NCBI RefSeq assembly: GCF_000003815.2
Contig: NC_049980.1
Location: 32,424,044 to 32,488,043, forward strand
Direction: 5' to 3'
Origin: Branchiostoma floridae
Lineage: Eukaryota > Chordata > Leptocardii > Amphioxiformes > Branchiostomatidae
Length of the DNA: 64,000 nucleotides
Part shown: positions 21,586-35,100 of the stretch, piece by piece
Layout: the number at the start of each line of letters is the position of its first letter
Position numbering within the stretch: position 1 is the first letter of the stretch
Notes under the pieces: generated by a model
The model's database searches: none
The model's input: only the letters and a program-made list of their open reading frames with translations
Told to the model about the DNA's origin: nothing
Translations under genes and position numbers: made by a program

Positions 21586-22748
21586 GACCCTGACAGTCGT
21601 CGGGAGGTTTGGCCTGGGGGTGGCCAACTGGCTGGGCGTCGCCCCGCTGAAAGACAAAAGATATATCAATAATTAGCTCTTACATCTGCCATGCAAGAAA
21701 TTTAGATTATATTGTTTTGATTACGAAATTGGCATTGATCAGTATCGTTTGGTTTGCAGGCCGTTTAAAAACAAAATATAGTTTAGCATATTTTACATAT
21801 TATAAATATGATAAAGCTAGAAGCCGACATACAAGACTTGACTGTTCAATTGCTGCTCTTTCAAACACACGTTTAGAGCAGAATTAAACGGTTTCCCGAT
21901 AACTTATTGGTACAATCATTTGTTAAATGTTTAACACTGTCGAAAAGAAGGACATATCTACTACATTAATTGCCAATAACATTTCTATTCCACAAAGAGC
22001 TGCTACAAGTAATACGTCAACTAACGACGCTGTCACATTCGTCATAGGTTGTGGTACGATTCCGATGTCGTAGAATTTTTGAATTGACCCAAAAGAAGAC
22101 AAGGATCAATCAATCTCAGACAGTCTTTTCCGTCAAATTTAAGACATTTAAATTTTGCAAGACACAAGCACGACTATCCTAAGAATGAATGAATACAGAT
22201 TACGAACGCACGACGAACGCACGACGAACGCACGACGTTTGTGCCTCGGCCGTAAGCCGAAAAGTAAGGACGTGTGCGGCTTCCGGAGTGAGAAAGGTAG
22301 TTACCGGCGGAGGGGCCCGCTCGTCCCGTCCGGCCTTTCCCGGTGCGGCAGGGCGGCTGCAGCCCGGCAGGAACAGTCCGGAAAATGCCCGGCAGTCGCT
22401 GAAATGTGATGTAGGAACAAAAATTAGTTAACTCCATCGGACCGTGTTCAATCTATCCATGTCAAAAAAGGAGATTACAAGATGCGACACTGGTCCAGCC
22501 AGCATGGACATACTAGGCTAGGGTCCTGAGCAAAATCACAATTCTTCTATTCGTAGAGAAAGGTAAAGCACATAGCATTGTTCTTTCATAGCCAAGCCGA
22601 AAACCTTACGACGAACGTGCCCAGCTGTTCCAGAGGTGTCACAAGAGAAACTTACCGGTGGATCAGGCGGCGGCGGCTGTTTGTTCTCATGACTGCATCT
22701 TCACGTTCCTCGGGCCGTAAAAATGGAAGTTGTCGTCTCTGCACTTTC
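21469..22748 (-). CDS. Candidate multi-exon gene, Gly/Pro-rich repeat protein (partial)
   Basis: Three GC-rich segments on the minus strand look like consecutive internal exons: 22656-22748, 22305-22398 and 21469-21646. Each has an AG acceptor (for example TTTTGTCTTTCAG before 21646) and a GT donor (GTAAGT, GTAACT, GTAAGA), and one reading frame stays open across all three with matching phases. The last exon encodes three copies of a 13-residue unit, GRGPGFDGPADYG, from a perfect 39-bp DNA repeat. Neither a start nor a terminal exon was found, and I do not recognise the family. Sudden islands of high GC in AT-rich DNA, plus the splice sites, are the main support. A GC-rich non-coding repeat is the alternative. 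Confidence 0.4.
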
Positions 22749-24165
22749 CTGTTTCAGGTCTGTTCTTCAGAATATAAAGAACTCCTTTTTCAAACCTCAC
22801 GGTCCGTAGCCATGGCAACGCTACAGACGTCAGTCCTACTAGTACCGACTCATACAAAGTAGGTCATATTTCCTTGGTCCTACGGTGTGCTATTTCACAA
22901 ATGTGGTTGCGGAAAGTTGAAACATTCAAGTGAAATTCTTTGCTGCCTTCATTAGCGGTTAGACGGCTGTATCCACTTTTATGTGGAAATTTGTAACGGA
23001 AAGGAAAGAAAATACAGTTACAGTCTAGAACAAACCGCATTTTCGTTATCATCACCACGGTACAAGAGTAAAGGGAAAATGTTAATGTTTTCCGACAGTA
23101 CACTTTGCTGGAAGTCTAGCATTTATGATAGAAAGGGAGAAAAGTTTGAAATATCTGTGTGTGGGTATCTGTGTGCATTTGTGTTTGGGTGGGTGTGTGG
23201 TGGGGTCTCGTCAATTCTCTGTGGTGCTCTGAGACAGACTGACTGAGAGAGGGGGGAAGAGAGAGGGGGGAGAGAGAGGGAGAGAGAGAGAGAGGGAGAG
23301 AGAGAGGGGGAAGAGAGAGAGAAAGAGATTATTCTGTTAGGGAAAAAAGTGCACAAAGAGAGGAGACACACCCTCCTTATTCATCGTTGTTTTCTCTAAC
23401 TATGCAGCAGATCAATGCAAACCTTTTTCACCACCACTTCCTTCCTGTCAATTTTGGTGTTGTTATTTGTTCAGCTATTTCTCCCAATATTGGTTAGACC
23501 CAAGTGTATTTTTGTTGTTGTTCTAAATAATTCACATTGTTTGACGTACTATTAAAAATACCATCAACTGGAGTAAACACAATTACCATACGTACAATAA
23601 TATGCATGGCGTAAAGATTAAACAGCTTCATTTTGAGCAGGAATGTTTTTCGATTTCATATCCCCCATGTTAGTGCAGTGTCCCAACCTAATTGTCTGTA
23701 TTTCAGAGTCTGAAACGGTGGAGAAACAGGCCTAAGAACAGAAAACGTACATTTACTTTGAATCATACGTTTATAAAGGTTAGACATTCAGGTAAATAAA
23801 GGCATTAATTAAAGGCAACTCAACGTCTACAACTAGATAAAAATCGAAGATTTACTTTGTAACGCAGGAGCAAAAGTTGTGGATGCCACTTGGAACGTCC
23901 GGACGAAAATCTCCGATTTTATCAAATTGTTGCGATTGAATTACCGTTAAATATTGCATTGAAACTGTTATGCAGAAGCCTGGCGCCCATGCGTTTTGTC
24001 AAAGTGTCCTGTATTTTTTCTCTTAAATAGGGTATCCATTCGTTTAAAATAAAAGCGTGAATTTTGCATGGCGATGTGACAAGGTAGATGAAGGTCCAGA
24101 CTGAGGAAGCTTCAGACTCAAGCATGTTGACACACTAGAGGCGAGTAGAACAGTTTTTACCCCAA
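22749..24165. other. Intergenic sequence with GA microsatellite
   Basis: A (GA)n/(GGGA) tract occupies ~23246-23330. A dispersed fragment near 23775-23850 (GTTAGACATTCAGGTAAA) resembles one at ~31685-31750. No exon was recognised. Confidence 0.5.
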
Positions 24166-24169
24166 GATC

Positions 24170-24240
24170 GCTCCCGGGATTCGAACCCGCGACCTATCGC
24201 GCCGAACCCGGGAAGCCAAGCGCACAAACCCAAACGTGCA
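24170..24240 (-). repeat. tRNA-like SINE head
   Basis: On the minus strand GGGTTCGAATCCCGGGAGC is a good B box (RNA polymerase III internal promoter) with a GC-rich tRNA-like stem upstream. No complete cloverleaf was built, so a tRNA-derived SINE fragment is more likely than a functional tRNA gene. Confidence 0.45.
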
Positions 24241-24389
24241 AACCGTCAAATGTCCTTGAACCCCATTGTTATAACGTGAAAGAACCCAACACACTTTAAT
24301 ATCGAGAAGTGTAGGGGTTTGAACAATATAGAAAGTAAATTTTCACACCGTTTCTATAGATAGTATGCTCTATACTATAGCATATTAGC

Positions 24390-24556
24390 TCTTTATTGAC
24401 ACGACAAAAGTACAGTGACTTTCGTAAGGTCTATAAGTATAACAATTACAACTTACAGTACAACTAAACATGCATATATGGATTTCTACAGGTATGAATA
24501 AATCAACATATTGTGTCTAGCATGTCATTTACACTATACGGTATAAGCATTCGTGG
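24390..24556 (-). mobile_element. LINE 3' end fragment
   Basis: The reverse complement closely matches the LINE 3' region at 15350-15515, including ATATGTTGATTTATTCATAC and the terminal TCAATAAAGAGC. It abuts a second LINE fragment at 24563. Confidence 0.7.
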
Positions 24557-24562
24557 ATATAG

Positions 24563-24965
24563 AAGAACTTTATTTCACGACAGTTGTACATGGTACAATG
24601 TATGGCAACAACTATTACATAAAGTACAAAATAGAGGTATAAGATAAAGCTTAACATCATAGTTAACATAACAATAAGGATTAATATGCATAATTCATTC
24701 ATATAGTATCATAATGAAGTAGGCTAATCATTAGCTTCGTTTTTTTTTCTAATAGGAAAGCAGTCCTTGATATATTTGCCTATTTTTGCATTATGGGAGT
24801 TCTGACATCTAAATAAATGTCCAAATCTGTCTGTAGCATCGAGTCTTTTGAAATATGTTGTACTTGCTTCGAGAAACGTGAATAATTCATTGCGTAGACT
24901 AGCGTATCTAGAACATTCCATTATAAAATGAAATTCATCTTCAATATGATTTGCCTACTTGCACA
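24563..24965 (-). mobile_element. LINE C-terminal coding fragment and 3' tail
   Basis: The minus-strand frame gives IEDEFHFIMECSRYASLRNE and then NAKIGKYIKDCFP. This is the C-terminal segment typical of CR1/L2-like LINE polyproteins (compare VEDEFHFIMTCP at ~55270 and VENEVHILLECP at ~11800). The tail toward 24563 contains the AT-rich 3' UTR. It is 5'-truncated, as is usual for LINE copies. Confidence 0.75.
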
Positions 24966-25341
24966 CAGTAAGTTAAAAAGAACCCCCCTTGTGGGCGGAG
25001 CGACCCTATTTGCTCATCTTGTGTCATGTTCTAAGTATTAAAAAAGCACCATGGTTCGTCCAGGCTGTGTTTCAGCCGCGTTACCTTTATCTTTGGGCCA
25101 TGTTGATTTGATTATATGGATGACATCGTTGGGACCCCCAAATCTGATGCGAGCGTGCGGATAAACAGAAAAAAAGCTTGGCAAAAAAATGCGCTCATGA
25201 TGAAATTTAAGTGGCCAGGAAGCATGACCAAATGCCGCACTAACTTTTATAATCGTTCGGATCAAACAACAATAGGGAACACTTTGAAATCTCGGTATCA
25301 AACTCGTTGAACTAAAGCTTCAAATGGTGTATTGGGTAACC

Positions 25342-25526
25342 TAATCTCCAAGCAGATCCTACGGTAGCATACTGGTAGATTAGTGTCAAAAGCTGGCAGA
25401 GGAGTGAAGACGGCCTTTAGTGTGTTTCGCTACCCTGGTGCCCATCTGACTCCTCGGTTGGCTGACTATACTCTTTGGTCAGCTTTGATACTATCTTATG
25501 GCACCGTAGGATCTGCTTGGAGATTA
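25342..25526. mobile_element. MITE with 8-bp target duplication (TAATCTCCAAGCAGATCC family)
   Basis: Inverted ends TAATCTCCAAGCAGATCCTA bound ~185 bp and are flanked on both sides by GGGTAAC (25334-25340 and 25528-25534). Size and duplication length suggest a hAT-type non-autonomous element. A related copy lies at 53131-53350. Confidence 0.75.
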
Positions 25527-25552
25527 TGGGTAACCCCGAACCGAACCGTTTG

Positions 25553-25762
25553 TACTCTCCAAGCAGAAGTTAGACTCCGGCTGGTTTTTGACATCTTTGG
25601 GGATATTTTGGAGTGTTGTATCCATGGTATCTGGCTTTCTAGTCTAATCTATCTATATTGATAGGTTTTCTTTTTGTTCGCCAGCTGGACAGCCTGAAAA
25701 ATAGAAAGCCCGACAAAAAGGCATGAAAAAACAGCCGGATCCTAACCTCTGCTTTGAGAATA
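25553..25762. mobile_element. MITE, CTCCAAGCAGAGG family
   Basis: The left end TACTCTCCAAGCAGAAGTTA is matched in reverse near 25740-25762 (CCTAACCTCTGCTTTGAGA). It sits next to the unrelated MITE at 25342-25526. Confidence 0.7.
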
Positions 25763-26140
25763 TACTCATTGGCCAATGACGGGGAAGATCTCTTATCACG
25801 TGACGTCCAGCTGGTTTCCTCGAGGCAATATTACTGTAGGGCTATTCCATCTAACATTGGGGGTGATCGCTTAACTCATTTTTTCTTTTTGATACACATT
25901 ATAGGATAAAACATACGATATATATAATAAAACGTTACAAACAATTGTAAGTATATATCTTGTAATGCGTAATTATACAATAAATGCGTGTATTTTGTCA
26001 TAATCTTTCACTTTTAGACTTTACAGTCACTGGCTACCCCCGTCGTTGTTTTGGTCGGACCCTTAGTTTTATCTTGCCAAGGCCAGACCAAGGCTATAAA
26101 TTCAATCACGTCCTGCAACTTTCTAAAAAGACCCGCCGCC

Positions 26141-29100
26141 ATGTCGGACCTTCCAGAACCCGACACCAACCCGCAGATTAAATACACTCAGGTGACGATG
26201 TTTTATTAGGCTAGAAACCCGTCAGATTTCTTATGAACCATTTTCGTGCATTTTTAGTGTGGAGACGGCCGATGCACACTGCTGTTTGCAAACGGAGATT
26301 TGTGGAGTTGACACGCCCCCTTTTTCTTATGTAACGTTAATGTTTATGTTTATAGATCTTAGGGAGAGGCAAAAATATCACAGAAACCGGAAGACGCATG
26401 CTAGACACTAGCATTTTCCTACATGTCGTTTAGATAATAATTGTTATTCTGATTGGACAATATGTTCCTGTCAATAAGAACTTGGACATGATGTTCCTGG
26501 CATCAGGAAGAATTATTTTGGCACTATTGACAGGATGTTTATTAATAAACATGTTTTGCACTATTGACAGGATGTTCCTGTCAATACACATGTTTTGCAC
26601 TATTGACAGGATGTTCCTGTCAATAAACATGTTTTGCACTATTGACAGGATGTTCCTGTCAATAAACATGTTTGCACTATTGACAGGATGTCCCTGTCAA
26701 TAAACATGTTTTGCACTATTGACAGGATGTTCCTGTCAATAAAACTTTTTGCAGTATTAACAGGATCACCTGCTATTTTGTTTGCACTATTGACAGGATG
26801 TTCCTGTACTATTGACAGGATGTTCCTGTCAATAAAACTTTTTACACTATTGTCAGGATGCTCCCCTGTCAAAGCACTATTAAGTTAACAGAATGTAACG
26901 TTACCTCTCAATATTTTGGGCATTATTGACAAGATGTTCCTGTCATTAAGAAGTTTTTTTAACAATTGACAGGAAGTTCCTGTCAATGATAACAATTTTT
27001 GCATTGTTGACAGGACGTCCTATCTGAGGAACAGCCCTAGCCGAAACTAGGTACTCATTTTCACCTGAGTAAAGTGAGGAAAGCCGTGTAAAGTGCCTTT
27101 CCCAAGGGCACAATATCGGTGACACGGCAGGGTTCGTACTCGAGACCTCTAGGTCCCAAGTCAAACACGCTGCCGCTGCGCCCATCGATCTCACTCACTT
27201 TCTGTTGTTGTCTTTGCTGTAGATCTTCATCAAAATACGCACAACTCTCTGTCAATCTTAAATAAATATGGCCGATCTTCCATCAATACGCCCGAAGATC
27301 GTGGATAATGTGACGGGTATCACCACTGAGTTGGATTAATATCTACATATATAGATATGTATGATTGTTTCCATTGTTACAGTATATATGATCCTTACCA
27401 TGTGACCTGTACTTTAATAGCCCAGTGGGGCAAAAATGTGCAATAAAGGCCTTCATTCATTCATTCATTCATTCATTAATACCCTGGATGAATTTGACAG
27501 AAATAAATAAAAAAATAAATAAATGTGACTGTGTATTTTTGTTGTCATTAGATCTTCATCAACAACGAGTGGCATGACTCTGTAAGCGGGAAGACCTTCC
27601 CCACCTCCAACCCTGCCACGGAGGGGAAACTTGCAGATGTGCAGGAAGGGGACAAGGTACAAGTAGTCACCAAGTTTCTCACACCGCTCAAGATCAAAAT
27701 TGTGAAAGGAGGGTCCAACCTGGGCCATCCTATGTAATTGGATTTGGTACGCCCCTGCTCACTCGGCGGGCTCGCCTGGTTGTAAGCATCACCTGAACTG
27801 AATAGAGCGTGGACTGAGCACGGTTCTCTCTCCTTGACTTTCTTTTTTTAGCTTTTAGGGAAACACTTTAATATTAAATGTCTTTCCGTTTATTTTTTTT
27901 TCCCTGTTTCGATAGCTAAGGTAAATTGCAATGCGGCTTTTTTATTCAGCCATGCACACAGAGTCAATCTAACTTGTCTCCACAAGTGTCAACGGTTCCT
28001 TTTACGTTCTTAACATGCAGTGGTAATTGACTCCTAAAGCTCCCGAGTCATACACAGGGCCACCGGCTTTAGGTCACCATCCAAAATGAGGGTTTATGGA
28101 AAAGGTGGGATAGGCAAGACAGGGTGGGCTACCTTACAAGGCTCAGCCCCTTTCTTAGGCCGACCTTGGGATCAAACACAGATCCACAGAATTTGAACAC
28201 GGGGCTGTCCAATGCAAACATCAACATGTTCAGTGATAGTAGATCACAATTAAGTAATGCAGTTGAACTGCAATGCATTCCTCTCTCTCTCTGCAGGCAG
28301 ATGTGGACAAGGCTGTTGCCGCAGCCCGGGCGGCGTTCAAGCTCGGCTCCCCCTGGAGGACCATGGATGCATCGCAGCGCGGCAGGCTCATTTATAGACT
28401 GGCTGATTTGATCGAGCGAGACAGGGTGTACCTGGCTGTACGTAACACCTTTATCCCACTCAATCTCCTTGTTCTTTCCTTCTACTAGTAGTACTACCAG
28501 TAGGAGCTACATGTATTTCTTTCAACCATGGATTGTTAACTTCCATGGCCATGAATTATGGAACTGACCATTTTTAGTGAATTCTACTGTGACTGTCACA
28601 ATAGTTTCTTGAACAAAGTCTTCTTCGTTACACTCATTTAGTTCTTCAGTCAACATTTTGACGACCATCTGTCGCCCTCGTCAGTACAAAATGATAAACA
28701 AATACTATTGGTGCTATATGAACAGTGCTATTGCTAGTTCATATAGCACCTATAGTATTTGTTTTATTTTGTATATCTTTTGAAGGGAAGAGATGGGCAT
28801 GAAAACGTTTACTGAAGAGTTAAAGAAGATTGAGTGACAAAGAAGACTTTGTTCAATTGATCCACCAACCTGTTGAAACTATTTACAAATATTTTGCTGT
28901 TGCCAATGAATGTAATGTAGAGCGGAAGGATATGACAATCTTCATTGATTTAAAAAAGGGGGTGTTGTCACAGACAATAACTGCAAGTAAGACACTAAAC
29001 TATCATGTTAAATGTCCAGGGGCTGCTTTAGATTGATCCAGGACACTACATGCATGAGGTGCAAGCTTCTAACTGGAGTTCTGCTATATGATTAGCCTAC

Positions 29101-32100
29101 ATGTGTGCAGGTGACGATTTTGCAGCAAGAAGACAATCCCAAACGTGGCTAAGTTTGTATCCCCCCTCATCCCGTACCTAATTGCCAGTTTGTATTTGCC
29201 AGAGCCTGGAGGTGTTGGACAATGGAAAGCCGTTTGTAGACGCGTACGAGGGGGACTTGGGGGAAATCATTGCCGTGCTGCGATATTATGCAGGCTGGTC
29301 GGACAAGGTCTGTGGGAAAACCATCCCTGTAGGTGAGTGGTTATCTTGATATAACGATATCTTTATTGCAAACTCATGCCCGAAGGCTAATTGCAAAAAT
29401 AATTGTATGAAAGTACGATGATAATGATACAATAGCAAAGTGAACATTAAGTAAAATAGGAGTCATGAACTAGTGATACTTCTAATCTAAAATAAATGCT
29501 GTTGGGTTTGAGTTCTTTTCTGCATACAGTGGAGGATGAAATTTCCAACATTTTGGGAGACATATGCGTTGGGTGGTGCTAAGAGGAAGACAGTTTTTTG
29601 TAGTTCGGTACGATGTGCAAAGATATATGAATTGTGTTACTGTAAATTTTCAAATGTTTGCAGAGGCATTAAGTTCAATGTCCTCGTCAGACGACTTATA
29701 TGAGGGAAAACTGTTCAAGTCAAGATGTTATGCACACACTGAGTACTGGCATGTAGATTACTTTAACTTGCTCAAGCCTACATCACTGGATTTCAAATCG
29801 TATATCGTTAGATAGGAATACATGGAAAAGTACGAAGAAATACACCTGGTCCAGAAGTGTTAAAACACATGTGGGTGTCTTCTTCGGAATACTCCAAAAC
29901 CCACATTTTATAAATGTCATACATTGCAGCAGCTTCAAATCTATAGTATTATTTTATAAGATATTGTAGTAAGACTTACAACATGCAAAGACCTTGTGGC
30001 ATGAGGCAAAGACAACTGCCAAAGACCGAGGAAGGTGGAGGCATCTCACCAAGGCCCTGTGCTCAAGAAGGGGCAAAGAGGATTAAGTCAAATAAGTCAA
30101 GTAGCATCATTTGTTGCCAATTGACTCTGACCTCTCAAATTGTGTAGTACAGATGGCCCCATGTTTACCTACACCAGGCATGAGCCGGTGGGAGTGTGTG
30201 GACAGATCATTCCGGTAAGGTTCCTCTTAATTACCCATCTTTCTTGAACTAGTTGTAACAGATTAGAAATTTCATGATATTGAATTGGTATGTTTCTTTT
30301 GGCAGCGAGAGACTTGCACTATGTGCTATATCGTCTGCTCCCATATGCAATATTGTCTGCATGCCTATATGTATACACGTACTCAGTTGTTTTGTTATTG
30401 TTGTGTTGATATGTACGTCGTTAAGAGATTTTAACTAATTGTTACACGAAATCGTAAAAAAATAGGTTTTAAAAAACATCTCTAGACTTTAATTGCCAAT
30501 ACATACATACATAAGCATTCACAGACTAGTAGTTCTGATTCCATTGTGTTCTATCATTAGCATTATCAATATGTTAGACTTTCCTTGTAAAATTGGCGCA
30601 ATTCAGTCTGATTGACTGCCAAGTTGATTAGATGAAGTTTGATTTGATTTGATTGATTCCAGTGGAACTACCCGTTGCCCATGGTTGCCTGGAAGATCGG
30701 ACCTGCGCTGGCGTGCGGGAACACTGTCGTCCTCAAGCCGGCCGAGCAAACGCCTCTCACCGCGCTGTATGTGGCCGCTCTGACAGCCGAGGTACCTTGT
30801 TTCTTGTGAATGATAAATTTTGCTCTTTTAGCCTTCAACCAAGGATCTTAATGTACATCTACATGTACATCTTCAGTTCTTTATTTCATACATCTCATGT
30901 TGAGTTCATCTTTGGAAACTAAGGCAAAAAGGAGGGGCAAAAGTGACTGTTTAGAGAAAAGAAGAAAAGAGACAGGAAAAGACAAAAATAAACATTTCAA
31001 GAAAAAGAAAAGGATGACATGGAAGAAAAATGAAAAAGGGAAAAAAAAAATGTTCTTTTTATCAAGTTCAACAAGAGCCTGTTGTTGCTATCATTACAGA
31101 TGAAGAACACAGGTTGTCACTTATAATAGTGGCAACTCTTCTCCCTAAATCAGAAAATTAAGCTAGGCTAACTCAGGCTCAGTTTGCGAAATTTTTGTAG
31201 AATAACACAAAACAACTTAAAATTTTTCCTTGTGCCCCTTCAGGCTGGTTTCCCTCCGGGCGTGCTCAACGTTGTCCCCGGTTACGGCCCGACCGCTGGG
31301 GCAGCCATAGCAGAACACATGGATGTGGACAAGGTCGCCTTTACTGGGTCCACTGAGGTAGGAAGGATTTTCTTGATCATCCGAAAGTAATTTCATCGGG
31401 TTGGTAGAATATAGGGTGTACATGTAGGAGAATTCTTGTGCAGGATATGTTTGCAGAAACATTATCAAGAAATCTTGTGCAAAACCAGGATCCTGGTTTT
31501 GCACAAGATTTCTTGATAATGTTTCTGCCAACCTTGGCCATTCAACACACGTTACAACACTACAATAAACATATGTCCTTGTACGTTATATTGTCATTCA
31601 TCCAGCAGAAGTCCTATCAATCAGTTAGGTTGTTTCAGTGATTTAGAAACATTTCTTGTTAACTTGTGTCCTTATACTTTTATGAAAGTTAGACATCCAG
31701 GTAAACAACATTTAAAGACAATTCAATCTCTACACAACTGGAGAAGTTCAGGAGATATTTTTTATTTATTTTATTTTTTTATTATTTCTGTAATCTTTAT
31801 CCAGGGTGGTCCAAGCTCAGTGCTCTTGCACTGCTTTTCAGTGGAGCCCTGCGTGTTACATAAAAAGAAATTAAACATATTCATCACAAACATAGGCAAA
31901 CATAAATAGACAACAATAGTAATGAAACTGATGTAAACAATAATACTAATCATAACAAATGATGCTGCTAGTGATGATGATATCAATACAAATGATGAAT
32001 GAAAATAATGGTACGAAACTAAAGAAAACAATAATAATAATAACAAAATAAATACTATCAAGTTGTCAGTTTCATTGAGTGGTCAGAGGTCAGGCTAGCC

Positions 32101-35100
32101 AAGCCCTGCAGTTGGTTCTAAAGGTAGATTTTGACGTGCAAGTCTTTACAGATGGTGGAAGACTATTCCATGCAGAGATTGCTCCCATAGTTCAAGCTAT
32201 TCTTCAGCATCACTAAGAATGAACTTGCTGAACAAATGAAAACTAGTATTGAATTGTCTTTAAAGTTGTGTATTGTCATTAATATCCAGCATTGAAATAC
32301 TGTAAATGCATTTAAGTTCGCGGGGATTTAATTTTGCGGTAGCAGGAAAAAGAGTCACTTTTTGCAGTGGTTTTAAGTTTGCGGTAGCACCATGCACTGT
32401 AGTCTCTTACTGCCATGGAATGGCACCAAATGTTTGCATGGTTTTAAGTTCGCGGTGAAGCGGCCACCGCGAAAACTGGGAACATGAAACCACCGCGAAA
32501 GTTTCTGCATTTACAGTATTTCTTGTTGATGCCTTTGTTAAAAGGTTGGGAGGATTATCCAGCAGGCTGCGGGGAGAACCAACCTGAAGCGAGTTTCGCT
32601 GGAGCTGGGAGGGAAAAGCCCGCTTATCGTGTTCGCTGACTCCGATCGTAAGTACGGTGCCTGTGTGAAGTGCTGTACACATCACGTACATTTTGTAATA
32701 CACATGTACCTATTCTGGCTACCAGACTGCTTTCAGGGCCTACACAGGCGATCTCCCCGGCTCTAGGACCTGAACATGTACCTGAAACAACCAGAGGGGC
32801 GAGTAAGAACAGAAAGAAACAACATGCCCCCTACCCGGAATCGAACCGGGGTCGGCAGATCACAAATCACGAACGCTATCACCGTCGCCACAAAAGCACT
32901 AGTGCCCTTGGGCAAGGACGATAGGCAGTACTTAAACACCACTGTTACATACCCAAGGAAATTTTACCTTAGCCCTCTCCCAGAGCCAGACTGTTTCCAA
33001 GGACTACACAGGCCACCTCCTTGGCTCTTGGTTCATTTCCCCATGGAAAATTTGCCACAGCCCACTCATGAATAAGCTTCCCAATTCCTATCATCTTTAA
33101 GGGTCTATACAATGTATGTAACAAGAGGGCCAGTGGCAATGTTTCCTTACAAGTATGTTGGCCCTGGAGCCTTAAAGGCCTACACAGGCGTTCCTTGGCT
33201 CTTGCCATTTCCCCAAGGAAAATTTGCCACAGCCCACTCATGAATACGCTTCCCAATTCCTATCATCTTTAAGGGTCTATACAATGTATGTAACAAGAGG
33301 GCCAGCGGCAATGTTTCCTTACAAGTATGTTGGCCCTGGAGCCTTAAAGGCCTACACAGGCGTTCCTTGGCTCTTGCCATTTCCCCAAGGAAAATTTGCC
33401 ACAGCCCACTCATGAATTAGCTTCCCTGTTCCTATCATGTTTAAGGGTCTATACATGTATCTAACAAGAGGGCTGGTGGCAATGTTTCCTTAGAAGCATG
33501 TTGGCCCTGGAGCCAACGATCTGGCCTATGTAGGTCCTGGTAACAGTCTGGCATCTAGGCTAACATGTACCTGGTACTCTTAGCTTTGCACAAACAACGC
33601 AGTAGGTCTATTGTGTGGAAAAATATCCGCCCTTGAACCAGGGCAATTGTATTGGTCCTTCCGGCTTAAAAAAGCTAGCTGATTCTCAACCTTATGCCTC
33701 ATGGGGGTGCCAAAGAGATGGAAAAGGGCCCTCTTTAAACTAATTCAACCTCACCTCACCTCACCCAGTCCCATCCTCATCAGGAGGGTTGGGGACCATG
33801 CCTCTAGCACAAGTCTCCTCCATACATCCCTGTTCTTAGCCTTCTGTGTCCAGTCCCTGATGTCGTCTCCCCATCTCCTGCGTGGCCTCCCTCTGCTCCT
33901 AGTGCCATTGATCTTTCCTTGCAGGATGTGGGTTGATAAATTAATTCAACAAATATAGATAATAATCTGTACAGTTTGTCCCCAAATAGCCATCCTACAA
34001 CTCCCGAGATTTCACCAAAAATATCCCCTCAAGAAAGGCTTTTCAATATTTTAAACCTACTGCTGCAATGCAATGATTATCTAATTCATGTGTCCATTGA
34101 TTGTTGTTGCCTGTTGGGATGTCGAGTATTGTCAGCAATACCACATACCTGATCTTTCTTCCTGCCCACCCAGTTGACGTCGCCGTGGAGACAGCCCACA
34201 ACGCCCTGTTCGGCAACATGGGGCAGTGCTGCTGCGCCGGCTCGCGCACGTTCGTCCAGGAGGCCATCTACGACGAGTTCGTCAAGAAGAGCGTCGCGCG
34301 CGCCAACGGACGGACCGTCAGCCACGGGTTCGACCCAAAGGTGGAGCAGGGCCCTCAGGTGGGCAAGAAGAATGCAAAATAGTCGCTATAGGAGGGTCTG
34401 CATGGGGGGTTCCGACAACGATTTACGCTGAATTCAGAAGAGCCTCCTACGTATTACGCTAAATCAAGGAAGGCAATTACGTTAAATTTGGTCGCCTCGC
34501 TACGAATTACGTAGATAAGATGGTTTTCCCTACGAATTACGGGAAATAAAATAGGCTGCCTACGCCTTACGGAAAAGAGCATGCAGACCCTCCTATAGGT
34601 GACCTTCCCGGTGTGAGTGGATCAAACCATTCTGGCTAAATTGGGTAGGGAATTTCCCGAGCAGCCTCGTAACCCCTGCTTCACCTATTGAGTCAGTTAG
34701 TCAAACTTTCTGAAGCTCGATGTTTCTGACTTAGGGAGAAGAGATGCTGCCACAGTGATCATAGTTCAGTGCCTAGAAGTGGTCAATGGCCTTGCACTGG
34801 GCAAACTCGTTAAAATTTAAAAAAAAATTAAAAAAAGAAGGGGAAGGACTCAGGTCCTCTTGTTTTACATGAAGTTGTGCTATAGGTCACCTGAGGTCAC
34901 GGTGAACCGTCCTGTAGGATTTCAGATGCGGTATGCACCAGGGCAGTATGCACTGGAAAGGTTATAATATAAGTGCAAACTGCATTGTACTGAATGTGTC
35001 ATTTAGCCACTGAAGAAGCTGTATGTAGCAAAACCAGCTGATGCCGAGAACTAAACTGTTCTACAGGTGGACAAAGAGCAGTTTGACAAGATTCTGGCTC

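Noticed and set aside
24170-24240. Functional tRNA gene
   Set aside because: The B box is good, but no complete cloverleaf with paired acceptor arms could be made by eye, so a SINE head is the more cautious call.
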